DNA of 64,000 bases. It comes from Arthrobacter sp. 9AX. GTDB taxonomy: Bacteria > Actinomycetota > Actinomycetes > Actinomycetales > Micrococcaceae. The position numbers and the translations under genes were made by a program. The notes under the pieces were generated by a model. That model was not told the origin of the DNA. It saw nothing but the letters and a program-made list of their open reading frames with translations, and did not search any database. The DNA is taken from assembly GCF_902506095.1 (NCBI RefSeq), contig NZ_LR733293.1, positions 2,507,849 to 2,571,848 of the forward strand, written 5' to 3'. The stretch's first letter is position 1. Every line of letters begins with the position of its first letter. This document shows positions 38,601 to 45,463 of this stretch, piece after piece.

Positions 38601-39152
38601 GGTCTCGGCCACCACGGTTCCTGCGGGCATGGCGTCCAGCCACTGCTTGAAAAGGGTGCGCGGCCGAAGGTAACGCCGCCCGCCCATGGCACGGCCGACG
38701 TCGGAATCCGGCCCGATCAGGACCATCAGCACGGGTTTCAGGGTGTGGGGATCCAGGGTGCGGGAGGCAAGTTCCGCCCGGGTCACAGCCACAGGAACAG
38801 TTCCCCCGGATTTTCCCGAGGTGCGGGCATGGGCATCGGACACCAGCCGGCACAGCGCACGGTAGCCGGCACCGTTGTTGTTGCCGCGGGCGAGCACCAC
38901 CACACGGCCGGCCAGCTGTGTGCGGTGATCGCCGTCGTCGTCATAGATTGCAAGGTCCACGCCCACGATGGGGTCAATGCGGGCGTCCATACAGGCTTTA
39001 AGGTGCTTGATGGTCCCGTACAGGCCGTCCCGGTCAGTGCAGGCGAGCGCGCTGGCGCCGTCAGCAGCGGCGGCCTGCGCCAGTTCCTCGGGCCAGGAAA
39101 CCCCGTAGTGGGCGCTGAAGGCGGTGGAGACGTGAAGGTGTGTGAAGCTCAT
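35664..39152 (-). CDS. dnaE2: error-prone DNA polymerase III alpha subunit DnaE2
   Basis: 1162 residues. PHP domain at the N-terminus (LHVSTAFSAHYGVSWPEELA, ALACTDRDGLYGTIKHLKA), polymerase core with the acidic pair in LPDIDIDVESAERHNVYH, the finger region, then helix-hairpin-helix and an OB-fold end. Its length and N-terminus fit DnaE2 rather than replicative DnaE1. It performs SOS mutagenic synthesis, normally with ImuA' and ImuB. Neither partner is in this window. The ATG overlaps the DUF6504 stop as ATGA, and a LexA box precedes the pair. Confidence 0.95.
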   Translation of the reverse strand: MSFTHLHVSTAFSAHYGVSWPEELAQAAAADGASALACTDRDGLYGTIKHLKACMDARIDPIVGVDLAIYDDDGDHRTQLAGRVVVLARGNNNGAGYRALCRLVSDAHARTSGKSGGTVPVAVTRAELASRTLDPHTLKPVLMVLIGPDSDVGRAMGGRRYLRPRTLFKQWLDAMPAGTVVAETMSQLSAPGSPLSTAHAVRMLKLAEEHSIPAILTNAVRYCAEDGAATADVLDSARTLKSLPELAQEPLLQPNGQGWLKSPQQMLQLGKEIISAAGYGAEDLNRLMAQTEALADACRIDPVTDMGWKQPVVPEAAVIGISQDPHIELVQRCHAGIGRRFPGITGSSEKEMLSRLEHELKIIRNLGFSSYFLTVAEVSRMIQEMGVRAAARGSGASSLVNYLIDVSQVNPLQHDLIFERFLSRDRATLPDIDIDVESAERHNVYHRIFERFGSERVTLMSMQNGYRARGAVRDAGLALGMDDDDVGDIAKQLWRFSARKFREALQEKPELREFAGRVEKRDLHGNQQLDLLVDLTERLDRLPRHISMHPCGVILGDATLLDRTPVQPSGLGLPMSQFDKHDMDPMGMLKLDVLGVRMQSAMAFAVREVIRIHPSKKEVVAAGGHNPGPDGCGPDFIADNGHIDLNAVPLDDEPTFELIRSTHTLGCFQIESPGQRELIGKMAPREFNDLIIDISLFRPGPMKSDMVRPFLEHRHGFAPEVYPHPLLKPVLEETHGVTVFHEQILRTFDVMTGCGLAQADEFRRALSSESGESRVEEYFRKHAREKNFSPDVVDKVWQTLKSFASFGFCKAHGAAFAVPTYQSAWLKAHHPEAFLAGLWEHDPGMYPKRLLVAEARRLGIPILPLDINRSKAEYRVERILQGPDAGRLGIRLSLNGIYGLSATELKRIVAGQPYDSLADLRTRSRLSKPSIKRLAQLGAFDSLHREAGGMANRADLVQHLQQLQNAGSGRKGVEVVEGQLSLPLGDVELRNVKPGLPAPTLVENVRAELDLMAVDVSSHLMESHRPTLEKLGVTTADKLLGLRNGTEVLVAGVRVATQTPPMRGGRRVVFISIDDGTGCVDSVFFHEAQENAGLLLFGTRLLLIRGTTRRTGPRGISISASMAWDLSRTDTLPFPSPADQPADVPHPLDGISRTLAITGFGG

Positions 39153-39508
39153 GCTGTTCTGGGGCGAAGTGCGTCATGGATCCGCAGCAGCCGCCAGCGG
39201 CCGCTGCGGATATGGCGGGTGAGGTCAAGGGTGAGGGGCTCGTCCTGTCCCGCGGCGCCTGGACCACCGTTACCTGGACCACCGTTACCTGGACTGGAAG
39301 GCTGCACCTGGACCCGCCAGATCTCGTGGTCCACCAGGCCGGGGCCGCTTCCCAGCGGGGCGCGGGTTTCCTCGGCCCACCATTGACGGCGCTCGTACCA
39401 GCGGACCGGCTCCGCACACACCGCATAGGAACGTCCTCCCCAGGTAACGGCCACAGGCTGGCCGTCAGGGGCGCAGGAAACGTCAACGGATTCGCTGAAC
39501 ATACCCAT
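39149..39508 (-). CDS. DUF6504 family protein, first gene of the dnaE2 operon
   Basis: 119 residues. SESVDVSCAPDGQPVAVTWG, then RSYAVCAEPVRWYERRQWW and LTRHIRSGRWRLLRIHDAL match the small beta-rich DUF6504 proteins that accompany imuB/dnaE2 in actinobacteria. ATG 39508 is preceded by GGGAGG; a second ATG six bases later is possible. The middle holds a low-complexity PGNGG-PGNGG insert, encoded by a perfect 15-base tandem duplication (39261-39290). Function unknown; the operon and the LexA box imply a DNA-damage role. Confidence 0.8.
   Translation of the reverse strand: MGMFSESVDVSCAPDGQPVAVTWGGRSYAVCAEPVRWYERRQWWAEETRAPLGSGPGLVDHEIWRVQVQPSSPGNGGPGNGGPGAAGQDEPLTLDLTRHIRSGRWRLLRIHDALRPRTA
39261..39290. 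repeat. 15-bp tandem duplication inside the DUF6504 gene
   Basis: GGACCACCGTTACCT occurs twice head to tail and continues partially into a third copy. In frame, it codes for a repeated Gly-Asn-Gly-Gly-Pro-type unit, so copy number can change without a frameshift. Confidence 0.8.
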
Positions 39509-39544
39509 GGGCGCCTCCCGGATGCTAAAAGTGGAACAGAAACC

Positions 39545-39564
39545 GTTCGAATATATATTCGAAC
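39545..39564. promoter_or_regulatory. LexA (SOS) box of the DUF6504-dnaE2 operon
   Basis: GTTCGAATATATATTCGAAC is a perfect 20-bp palindrome 37 bases upstream of the DUF6504 ATG. Its core TCGAATATATATTCGA has the 6-4-6 layout of the actinobacterial SOS box TCGAACNNNNGTTCGA, with the inner C/G pair changed symmetrically to T/A. dnaE2 is a classic LexA target, which supports the assignment. Confidence 0.8.
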
Positions 39565-39729
39565 GAAACCAGTCTACTCCTCCCCAAAGCCGCCGCATAG
39601 ACAGCCGCATGGACATGGGCAGGTGGCAGGCAGGGCGGCAAGGCCGCAACCGCGAATGCACGGTGCGCTTCCCTTTCCGGTCAATATTCAGGGGTGGACG
39701 GACCGAACGGCAGGGAGCAGGATTGTGCC

Positions 39730-40119
39730 ATGAGTACCGATGACGCACTCCTCAAGCAGGCATCAATTCAGGCCCAGGACTCCACCTTGGTGGCAACGTT
39801 CGATATTGACGGGTCCATCCCGGGATCGGGCGCATATGTGGTAGGGCTGGTGGGCGCCACACCGGATTATTCAACGCAACGGCGCTTATGCATTGAGTTC
39901 ATGAACGGAGAGGCGATTGCCTTCTACTCGTTCAACCGTGAACAAGGCCTGGAAGAAAACTATGACCTCGCAGGGGTAACCCACTCGGAGAACCGGATCA
40001 CGGGGCAGTTCCCGCGCACCGCGATTAACGGACTGGGCCAGGGGCATGTGATGACCGGCTTCAGCGATGCTGACGGCCGGGATTTCCAGTCCGGTGTCCC
40101 CGTGGAGGAGAACCTGTAA
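39730..40119 (+). CDS. hypothetical 129-residue soluble protein
   Basis: MSTDDALLKQASIQAQDSTL, then VATFDIDGSIPGSGAYVVGL, YSTQRRLCIEFMNGEAIAFY and RITGQFPRTAINGLGQGHVM. It is a predicted beta-rich, acidic protein with no signal peptide or membrane helix. ATG 39730 follows GGGAGCAGGATTGTGCC, an acceptable ribosome-binding site. It is divergent from the dnaE2 operon and close to the LexA box, so shared SOS control is conceivable but unproven. I do not recognise a named family. Confidence 0.65.
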   Translation: MSTDDALLKQASIQAQDSTLVATFDIDGSIPGSGAYVVGLVGATPDYSTQRRLCIEFMNGEAIAFYSFNREQGLEENYDLAGVTHSENRITGQFPRTAINGLGQGHVMTGFSDADGRDFQSGVPVEENL

Positions 40120-40137
40120 CAGCTGGGCCGGTGCGGT

Positions 40138-40458
40138 TCAGCTGTTTTCTTTGTGGACCCGGAGTTCGAGTTCGATGAAGCCGGAGATCATGGCCCGGTA
40201 GGTGGACTCGACGATGTCCGGGTCGATGCCCTTCTCCTCGGCTGCTGACCGGACGTGTTCGATGATCCGCTCCACGCGGCCCGGAGCACGGACCTCGGCG
40301 TCGTCGCCCTTGAGTGTTCCGGCGATCCTGATCAGGCGCTCGCGGCGGGCGATCAGGGTGACTATCTGGTCATCCACCTCGTCGACGGCGACCCGGACGG
40401 CAGCGAGCTGTTCCTTGTCGGCCAAAGCATCCCGGTCGTTCCCTTGAATTGTCGCCAT
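40138..40458 (-). CDS. chorismate mutase, AroQ type
   Basis: 106 residues, all helical: LAAVRVAVDEVDDQIVTLIA, RRERLIRIAGTLKGDDAEVR, GRVERIIEHVRSAAEEKGID and YRAMISGFIELELRVHKENS. The Arg/Lys pattern of AroQ mutases (R near the N-terminal helix, R-R-E-R-L, K before the loop) is present. It converts chorismate to prephenate for Phe/Tyr. I chose ATG 40458 because TACTCT, a -10 match, ends six bases upstream, consistent with a leaderless transcript. ATG 40479 would overlap the divergent gene. Confidence 0.88.
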   Translation of the reverse strand: MATIQGNDRDALADKEQLAAVRVAVDEVDDQIVTLIARRERLIRIAGTLKGDDAEVRAPGRVERIIEHVRSAAEEKGIDPDIVESTYRAMISGFIELELRVHKENS

Positions 40459-40477
40459 CCTCTGAGAGTATCGAACC

Positions 40478-40900
40478 ATGCAGCCCAGAGTCGACTTCAT
40501 TTCCCTTGGCGTCCGCAGCGTTCCGGCCTCCCGCGCGTTCTACGTTGACGGCCTTGGCTGGCCGGTCCACCGTGAGGTTGCGGGCGACGTCGTGTTCATC
40601 CAGGTCAACCACGGACTGGTGCTGTCCCTCTGGGATGCGCGCCAGATGCAGGCCGATGCCGGTGTCGGTTCCCCCGGCCCCGTCCCCTGCATCACGCTCA
40701 GCCACAACCTTCCCGGCCCCGAGGACGTGGACAGGGTCATGGCAGAGGCAGCCGCGGCCGGCGCCGACATTATTGCCGAACCCATCACCCAGCCGTGGGG
40801 CGGGTACAGCGGGTACTTCGCGGACCCGGACGGCTTCCGCTGGGAGGTCGCGTACAACCCCACCTGGGCAGTGGACGACGGCGGCACGGTCACCGTCTAG
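40478..40900 (+). CDS. VOC (glyoxalase/bleomycin-resistance) superfamily protein
   Basis: 140 residues with two beta-alpha-beta-beta-beta repeats: RVDFISLGVRSVPASRAFYV, GLVLSLWDARQMQADAGVGS, ITLSHNLPGPEDVDRVMAEA and GYSGYFADPDGFRWEVAYNP. The DPDG-x-x-W-E end is the usual metal-ligand strand of this superfamily; the reaction cannot be assigned. Its ATG is only 19 bases from that of chorismate mutase on the other strand, and there is no ribosome-binding site, so the two promoters must interleave. Confidence 0.85.
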   Translation: MQPRVDFISLGVRSVPASRAFYVDGLGWPVHREVAGDVVFIQVNHGLVLSLWDARQMQADAGVGSPGPVPCITLSHNLPGPEDVDRVMAEAAAAGADIIAEPITQPWGGYSGYFADPDGFRWEVAYNPTWAVDDGGTVTV

Positions 40901-40952
40901 CTCCTGGCCCGCCCGGGAAGGGGCTGCGGCACAGTTTGCGGGATCCGGGTTT

Positions 40953-41714
40953 CTAGAACAGGGCCTCCACCGGGCGGATCAGCTCCGGGCCGTTGTTGCG
41001 CACGTTTCCCACGTCCTTGCCCACCGACTCCACGTGCCAGTCCGCTGCCACATCCTTGACGCCGGACCGCACCAGATCCACCAGCGCGGCCGCGTCATCG
41101 GCCTGCGGGTCCAGCCACGCTTCCATGACCGATTTGTCCATCGGCAGCGGCACCCGGTCGTGCAGCGCCGTCAGCTTGCCGAACACCGTGTCCTCGCTGC
41201 CAGGGGGCGGCGTGTCCGTGGTCAGGATGGATGTGGACAGCATCCACCCGCCCGGCTCCCCTGCCGGCCAGGACGGATCCTTCCACCACTCATAGAGCCC
41301 GGCGAATACCAGGCCACGGCCCTCGCCCGGGTGGACATAATACGGCTGCTTCGACTTCCCGGGCCCCTGCTTCCATTCGTAGTAGCCGTCCGCGGGTACG
41401 GCGCACCGGCGGGACTGGACGGCTTTACGGAAGGCCGGTTTCTCCAGCACGGACTCGCTGCGGGCGTTGATCATCCGCGAACCGATGCCCGGGTCCTTGG
41501 CCCAGGAGGGGACCAACCCCCACCTCGCCACGTGAAGCTGGCGCACCTGCCGGGGGGCCGTCCCTTCTTCAATCAGCCGCTCCAGGACTATGGGCACACT
41601 GTCCGTGGGGGCGACATTCCACGACGGCGGGATGGCCACCTCCTCCTCGAGCTCGGCGTCGAACTCTGCCAGGAGGTCTCCCACGGCACGTGCCATCACA
41701 TAACGTCCACACAT
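40953..41714 (-). CDS. SRAP-domain protein (HMCES/YedK type), abasic-site DNA-protein crosslinker
   Basis: 253 residues. MCGRYVMARAVGDLLAEF gives the catalytic Cys2 after Met removal. SWNVAPTDSVPIVLE, ARWGLVPSWAKD, INARSESVLEKPAFRKAV and CAVPADGYYEWKQ (catalytic Glu) follow, and later LTALHDRVPLPM (the His motif). These are all active-site signatures of the family, which shields abasic sites in single-stranded DNA by a covalent link. The length is typical of actinobacteria. It is monocistronic and converges on the VOC gene. Confidence 0.93.
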   Translation of the reverse strand: MCGRYVMARAVGDLLAEFDAELEEEVAIPPSWNVAPTDSVPIVLERLIEEGTAPRQVRQLHVARWGLVPSWAKDPGIGSRMINARSESVLEKPAFRKAVQSRRCAVPADGYYEWKQGPGKSKQPYYVHPGEGRGLVFAGLYEWWKDPSWPAGEPGGWMLSTSILTTDTPPPGSEDTVFGKLTALHDRVPLPMDKSVMEAWLDPQADDAAALVDLVRSGVKDVAADWHVESVGKDVGNVRNNGPELIRPVEALF

Positions 41715-41833
41715 GGCTCCAGCATGCCACCGGCCGGGTGGACTGTCATGTGAAGCGCGGAGAGCCCGGGAATACCGGCCTGCACGCTACCGTTGACAGG
41801 AAGGAACCCCTGCACGACACATAGGAGAAACTT

Positions 41834-42091
41834 ATGGACTTCACTCCCGAATCCGGCACCATCACCATGTTTTCCACCACGTGGTGCGGCTACTGCAACC
41901 GGCTGAAGAAGCAGCTGGACGCTCAGGGCATCGGCTACAACGAGATCAACATCGAGGAAGTGGAAGGCACCGCCGAACTCGTGGAGCAGCTTAACGGCGG
42001 CAACCGCACGGTGCCCACCGTCCTCTTCCCGGACGGCACCGCGGCCACCAACCCGTCCGCTGCCGAGGTCAAGACCCGCCTCGCAGCCTGA
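41834..42091 (+). CDS. mycoredoxin (glutaredoxin-like, CGYC active site)
   Basis: 85 residues. The thioredoxin fold starts SGTITMFSTTWCGYCNRLKK, with the redox pair C-G-Y-C. The cis-Pro motif is NRTVPTVLFPDG. Mycoredoxins use mycothiol to reduce mixed disulphides, the actinobacterial counterpart of glutaredoxin. AGGAG lies eight bases before the ATG. It ends at a bidirectional terminator. Confidence 0.93.
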   Translation: MDFTPESGTITMFSTTWCGYCNRLKKQLDAQGIGYNEINIEEVEGTAELVEQLNGGNRTVPTVLFPDGTAATNPSAAEVKTRLAA

Positions 42092-42145
42092 CCGGCACGC
42101 CAGCGCCGCTCGGGGACGCTGCGCGACCGGCGGGGCACACACCGC

Positions 42146-42179
42146 AAAAAACGGGACCAACAGTGTTGGTCCCGTTTTT
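42146..42179. terminator. bidirectional Rho-independent terminator
   Basis: ACGGGACCAAC pairs with GTTGGTCCCGT across a three-base loop, flanked by A5 on the left and T5 on the right. This is a classic terminator usable in both directions, between mycoredoxin (+) and the lipoate-ligase-like gene (-). Confidence 0.9.
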
Positions 42180-42196
42180 GTTGCCCGGGTGGAAGG

Positions 42197-42946
42197 CTAG
42201 GCAGCCAGGCTGCTGAACGGAGCGGTTTTGAGGGGGGCATGGCGCGCGTAGGTGGCCAGAAGGGCATCTTCCACGGCCGCTACGTCCACGCCGGCGACAA
42301 GATCGTCCACTGCCCCGGCCGTTGCGGGGTCCCAGTCAAGGCCCAGGGCGGCGTAGCTGTCGGTGAGGACCTGGCGGATGGGCCCGGAGTTTTCCACCAC
42401 GATGACCGAACTGAACAGCCAGCCGCCGGACACCACGCGCTGGGCGGTGCCCACCAGCTTCACCCGCCGGCCTGCGCCACTTGAAGCACTGCCGTGCACA
42501 CTGAATTCGCCGGGGCAGTACTCGCCCGGAATTTCGCCGACGGCTGCGTGCACCCCGAGGCTGCGAAGCGCATCGGCGAACAGCTCACCGAAGTATCCGA
42601 ACCGGCTTTTCGATCCCGCGATGGCGTCCGCGTCCGGTTCGATATGGTCCACCACGAGGGTGCCCTGGTGGTAAGCCGCCGCCCGGCCTCCGGCGCGCCG
42701 GACGAGCGGCTCGAAGCCGTTGTCGCGGCAGGCCTGCTCGGCGGCGTGGAAGCCGGGCAGCCGGGTGTCACGCTGGCCGAACGCCACGGTGGGGGCGGGC
42801 CGGTACAGGCGGAGCGTGGGGCCAATGCCGCCGGTCCGCGCCTTGGTGAGGAGCTCCAGCCCAAATTCCAGGTCCCGCGCGGCACCCAGCGAAACCTCCT
42901 GGCGCACTACAGTGAGCGTGCGTGTTCCCGGATCGGCATGGTGCAT
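42197..42946 (-). CDS. lipoate-protein ligase A-family protein
   Basis: 249 residues. BPL/LplA fold: LRLYRPAPTVAFGQRDTRLP, VRRAGGRAAAYHQGTLVVDH (R-R-x-G-G-R-A/T loop, lipoyl-AMP binding), GEYCPGEFSVHG and the Lys motif RRVKLVGTAQRVVSGGWLFS. It most likely attaches or transfers lipoate or octanoate to E2/GcvH domains. Whether it is a ligase or an octanoyltransferase cannot be decided from sequence alone. It stands alone between two terminator-bounded units. Confidence 0.85.
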   Translation of the reverse strand: MHHADPGTRTLTVVRQEVSLGAARDLEFGLELLTKARTGGIGPTLRLYRPAPTVAFGQRDTRLPGFHAAEQACRDNGFEPLVRRAGGRAAAYHQGTLVVDHIEPDADAIAGSKSRFGYFGELFADALRSLGVHAAVGEIPGEYCPGEFSVHGSASSGAGRRVKLVGTAQRVVSGGWLFSSVIVVENSGPIRQVLTDSYAALGLDWDPATAGAVDDLVAGVDVAAVEDALLATYARHAPLKTAPFSSLAA

Positions 42947-43122
42947 GGTGCTGGGCTCCCCTTTGGGTCATCGTGCAGTTCTTGATATCGGCACCGCGAG
43001 CTGCTGGCAGGCAGGCAGGCCTAACCTAGGGTACGCCGTGGCCCGCCACGTCAGACATTTCGGCGGGTCTGTATTTCGCGGGAGTGCGTCCCCTCCGCCG
43101 GGGCTCGACGCCGGCCTCGGGC

Positions 43123-44850
43123 TCAGCTGCCCCGGCGCCCCGCCCACAGGGTGTGCAGCAGCGGTACCACGGACGCGATCATCAGCGCATTGCCCAGCGC
43201 CGCGTCGTCGGCCCGGACCAAGGTTCCGGCGATCAGCAGTGCGCCGAACACGAGGGCGGAGGCCGTACGCCGTGCTGCACGGTCCAGCCTGGCCACCTGC
43301 CGTTCCAGGCGGGGGTTGGCAACGGTGAGGTTGCCTTCCTCGATCCTGGCGATGATGCTGTCCAGCCGCCTGGGCAGCCGGAGGGCCGCTGCTGCGGCGT
43401 CGAGCGCCTGCTGGGCCGCGTCCTGCAGGATGTTGCCGCGCTCCTCCCGGAGCAGCCGCGCCGCGTAGGGTTCCACCGAGTCCCACAGGTTGAACCGCGG
43501 GTCCAGGGAACTGCACACACCCGACGTCAGCGACATGGCACGGATGATCAGCAGGAAGTTCTCCGGCAGCTGGAACGGCAGGGAGCGCACCAAATCGCCG
43601 AACTCCACCGCGAAGTCACGGAATTCGCGCGGATCCACCTCGCGGAGCTCCGCGAAACCCATGCCGCCGAAGCGGCCGAACAGGTGCGTCATGGCCCGTT
43701 CCAGCTCAACGACGTCTGCCGACGGCATCAGGACACCCACGTCCCGGATGGCGGCCACCAGCCCTTTGCCGTCGCGGGCTGCGGCGGCAATCAGCAGCTT
43801 GCGCAGCCCGCTGCGGGTTGAGGCAGGAACCTCACCCATCATGCCGAAGTCGATGAACGTCAGCTTCCAGGGCTGTTCCCCGACGCCGGCAGGAACCGCT
43901 GTCACGAAGATGTTCCCGGGGTGCGGGTCGGCATGGAAAAAGCCGTTGGTGAAGAGCTGGTCGAACATCACCGACGCGAACACCGGCGCCACGAGGGCCG
44001 GATCGATCCCTGCGGCGCTGAGCGATGCCACGTCGGTGATCTTGATGGCCGTGACGTCCTCAAGGGTCAGCACGCGGCGGGTGCACCGTTCCCAGGCAAC
44101 CCGGGGAACAGCGACGCGGCCGTCGCCGGAAAAATCCCCGGCGAAACGCTCGGAGTTGGCGGCTTCGTTCAGGTAGTCGATTTCCTCGAAGCTGGTCTGC
44201 GCGAATTCCTCCAGCAGTGCCGGCATGTCGGCGCGGGTGGAAACGAGCCGGAAGTGGCTCAGCCAGCCGCCCACCTTGCGCAGTGCTGCCAGGTCGACGT
44301 CCACAATGGCGTCGATGCCCGGACGCTGCACCTTGACCACAACGTCCTTCAGCCCGGTCTCGGCAGCATCAGCGGGAAGGAGCCGTGCACGGTGCGCCTG
44401 TCCCAGCGAGGCCGCGGCGATCGTGGTTTCCTCCACCCAGGCAAATGCCTGCTCCAGCGGTACCCCCAGTTCCTTCTCCGCAAGGGCACGGATGGCCGGG
44501 AACGGAACCGGGGGCACCTCATCCTGCAGGCCGGCGAGTTCGCTGGTGATTTCCGGCGGAAGGACGTCGAGCCTGGACGAGAGGAACTGGCCTACCTTGA
44601 TCATCAGGCCGCCGAGGTCCACCGCGAGCACACGGAAGCGCCGGGCCAACCGCTGCATCCTGGCCGAGCGCGACCGCTCGGCCACCCGGGCAAGCCCGAT
44701 CCGCGGCAGGAGCAGCTCAAACCACCAGGTCACCGCCAGGTTCCAAGCGGCGAAGCGGATGATGCGGCGGTACCGGGCACGTGTATTTCCGGCACGCCCG
44801 TCTCCGGACGGGGAGACCGGACCTGCCCTGTTGCGGCGGACCGAAGCCAC
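43123..44850 (-). CDS. UbiB/ABC1 (AarF) family atypical kinase-like protein
   Basis: 575 residues. KxGQ motif GGLMIKVGQFLSSRLDVLPP, alanine-rich loop TIAAASLGQAHRARLL, catalytic Lys VVVKVQRPGIDAIVDVDLA, catalytic loop NGFFHADPHPGNIF and metal motif FIDFGMMGE. Two C-terminal hydrophobic helices (SALVFGALLIAGTLV, GNALMIASVVPLLHTLWA) anchor it in the membrane. Family members act in quinone synthesis or lipid handling. A dedicated PadR regulator lies five bases upstream in the same operon, which suggests inducible rather than constitutive use. Confidence 0.9.
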   Translation of the reverse strand: MASVRRNRAGPVSPSGDGRAGNTRARYRRIIRFAAWNLAVTWWFELLLPRIGLARVAERSRSARMQRLARRFRVLAVDLGGLMIKVGQFLSSRLDVLPPEITSELAGLQDEVPPVPFPAIRALAEKELGVPLEQAFAWVEETTIAAASLGQAHRARLLPADAAETGLKDVVVKVQRPGIDAIVDVDLAALRKVGGWLSHFRLVSTRADMPALLEEFAQTSFEEIDYLNEAANSERFAGDFSGDGRVAVPRVAWERCTRRVLTLEDVTAIKITDVASLSAAGIDPALVAPVFASVMFDQLFTNGFFHADPHPGNIFVTAVPAGVGEQPWKLTFIDFGMMGEVPASTRSGLRKLLIAAAARDGKGLVAAIRDVGVLMPSADVVELERAMTHLFGRFGGMGFAELREVDPREFRDFAVEFGDLVRSLPFQLPENFLLIIRAMSLTSGVCSSLDPRFNLWDSVEPYAARLLREERGNILQDAAQQALDAAAAALRLPRRLDSIIARIEEGNLTVANPRLERQVARLDRAARRTASALVFGALLIAGTLVRADDAALGNALMIASVVPLLHTLWAGRRGS

Positions 44851-44855
44851 CCGGG

Positions 44856-45392
44856 TCAGCCCTGGGCGAGGATCGAATAAATCCTCCGCCGGGCCTCCTC
44901 GAGCACGGCCACGGCCTGCTGCACCTGTTCCGGCGAGCCCGTCCGGCCCACCTGTGCTGTGGCCTGTGCCAGCTCAATCCCGGCCCTGGGCAGGGATCCG
45001 AACGAGGCTCCGGCCGATGAGCCGGCCCAGGGCACGGAGTCGTGGCTGCCGGCTGCTTCCTCGCGGCCTGCTTCGGTCAATGAGTAGATCTTGCGGCCGT
45101 TGGACTCCTCCGCGCTGATGACGCCTTCGTCTGCCAGCAGTTGCAGGGTGGGGTAGACGGAGCCGGCGCTCGGCTTCCAGCTGCCGCCGCTGCGCTCCTC
45201 GATTTCGCGGATGATCTGGTAACCGTGCATGGGACGCTCCGCGAGCAGGGCCAGCACGGCTGCCCGCACCTCGCCCTTGCCGGCGCGGGTACCCCCGCGC
45301 TTTTCGAACCGTGACCGGAGCTCGTCAACGGCCTGCCAGATGCCATCCATACCGCTTGCGCCGAAGGCACCTGCCGGATAGGAATCACGCAT
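44856..45392 (-). CDS. PadR-family transcriptional regulator
   Basis: 178 residues. Winged helix-turn-helix: VRAAVLALLAERPMHGYQII, REIEERSGGSWKPSAGSVYP, TLQLLADEGVISAEESNGRK and IYSLTEAGREEAAG, all PadR signatures. The rest is a helical dimerisation tail ending ARRRIYSILAQG. ATG 45392 follows AGAGGAGACCACA. It is the first gene of a two-gene unit with the UbiB-like kinase and probably represses itself through the three phased repeats just upstream. Confidence 0.9.
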   Translation of the reverse strand: MRDSYPAGAFGASGMDGIWQAVDELRSRFEKRGGTRAGKGEVRAAVLALLAERPMHGYQIIREIEERSGGSWKPSAGSVYPTLQLLADEGVISAEESNGRKIYSLTEAGREEAAGSHDSVPWAGSSAGASFGSLPRAGIELAQATAQVGRTGSPEQVQQAVAVLEEARRRIYSILAQG

Positions 45393-45415
45393 TGTGGTCT
45401 CCTCTGTAAATCGCC

Positions 45416-45442
45416 AACGATATACAACGACACTTAACGATA
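45416..45442. promoter_or_regulatory. three helically phased direct repeats upstream of padR
   Basis: On the plus strand AACGATA (45416-45422), AACGACA (45426-45432) and AACGATA (45436-45442) recur exactly every ten bases, one DNA turn. They start 24 bases upstream of the padR ATG, where a promoter would lie. Cooperative binding of PadR on one DNA face is inferred. Confidence 0.6.
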
Positions 45443-45463
45443 CATCCGGCCCTGGGCCGAGGG

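Noticed and set aside
37815..39386. 523-codon plus-strand ORF
   Set aside because: Antisense shadow of dnaE2; composition unlike real genes.
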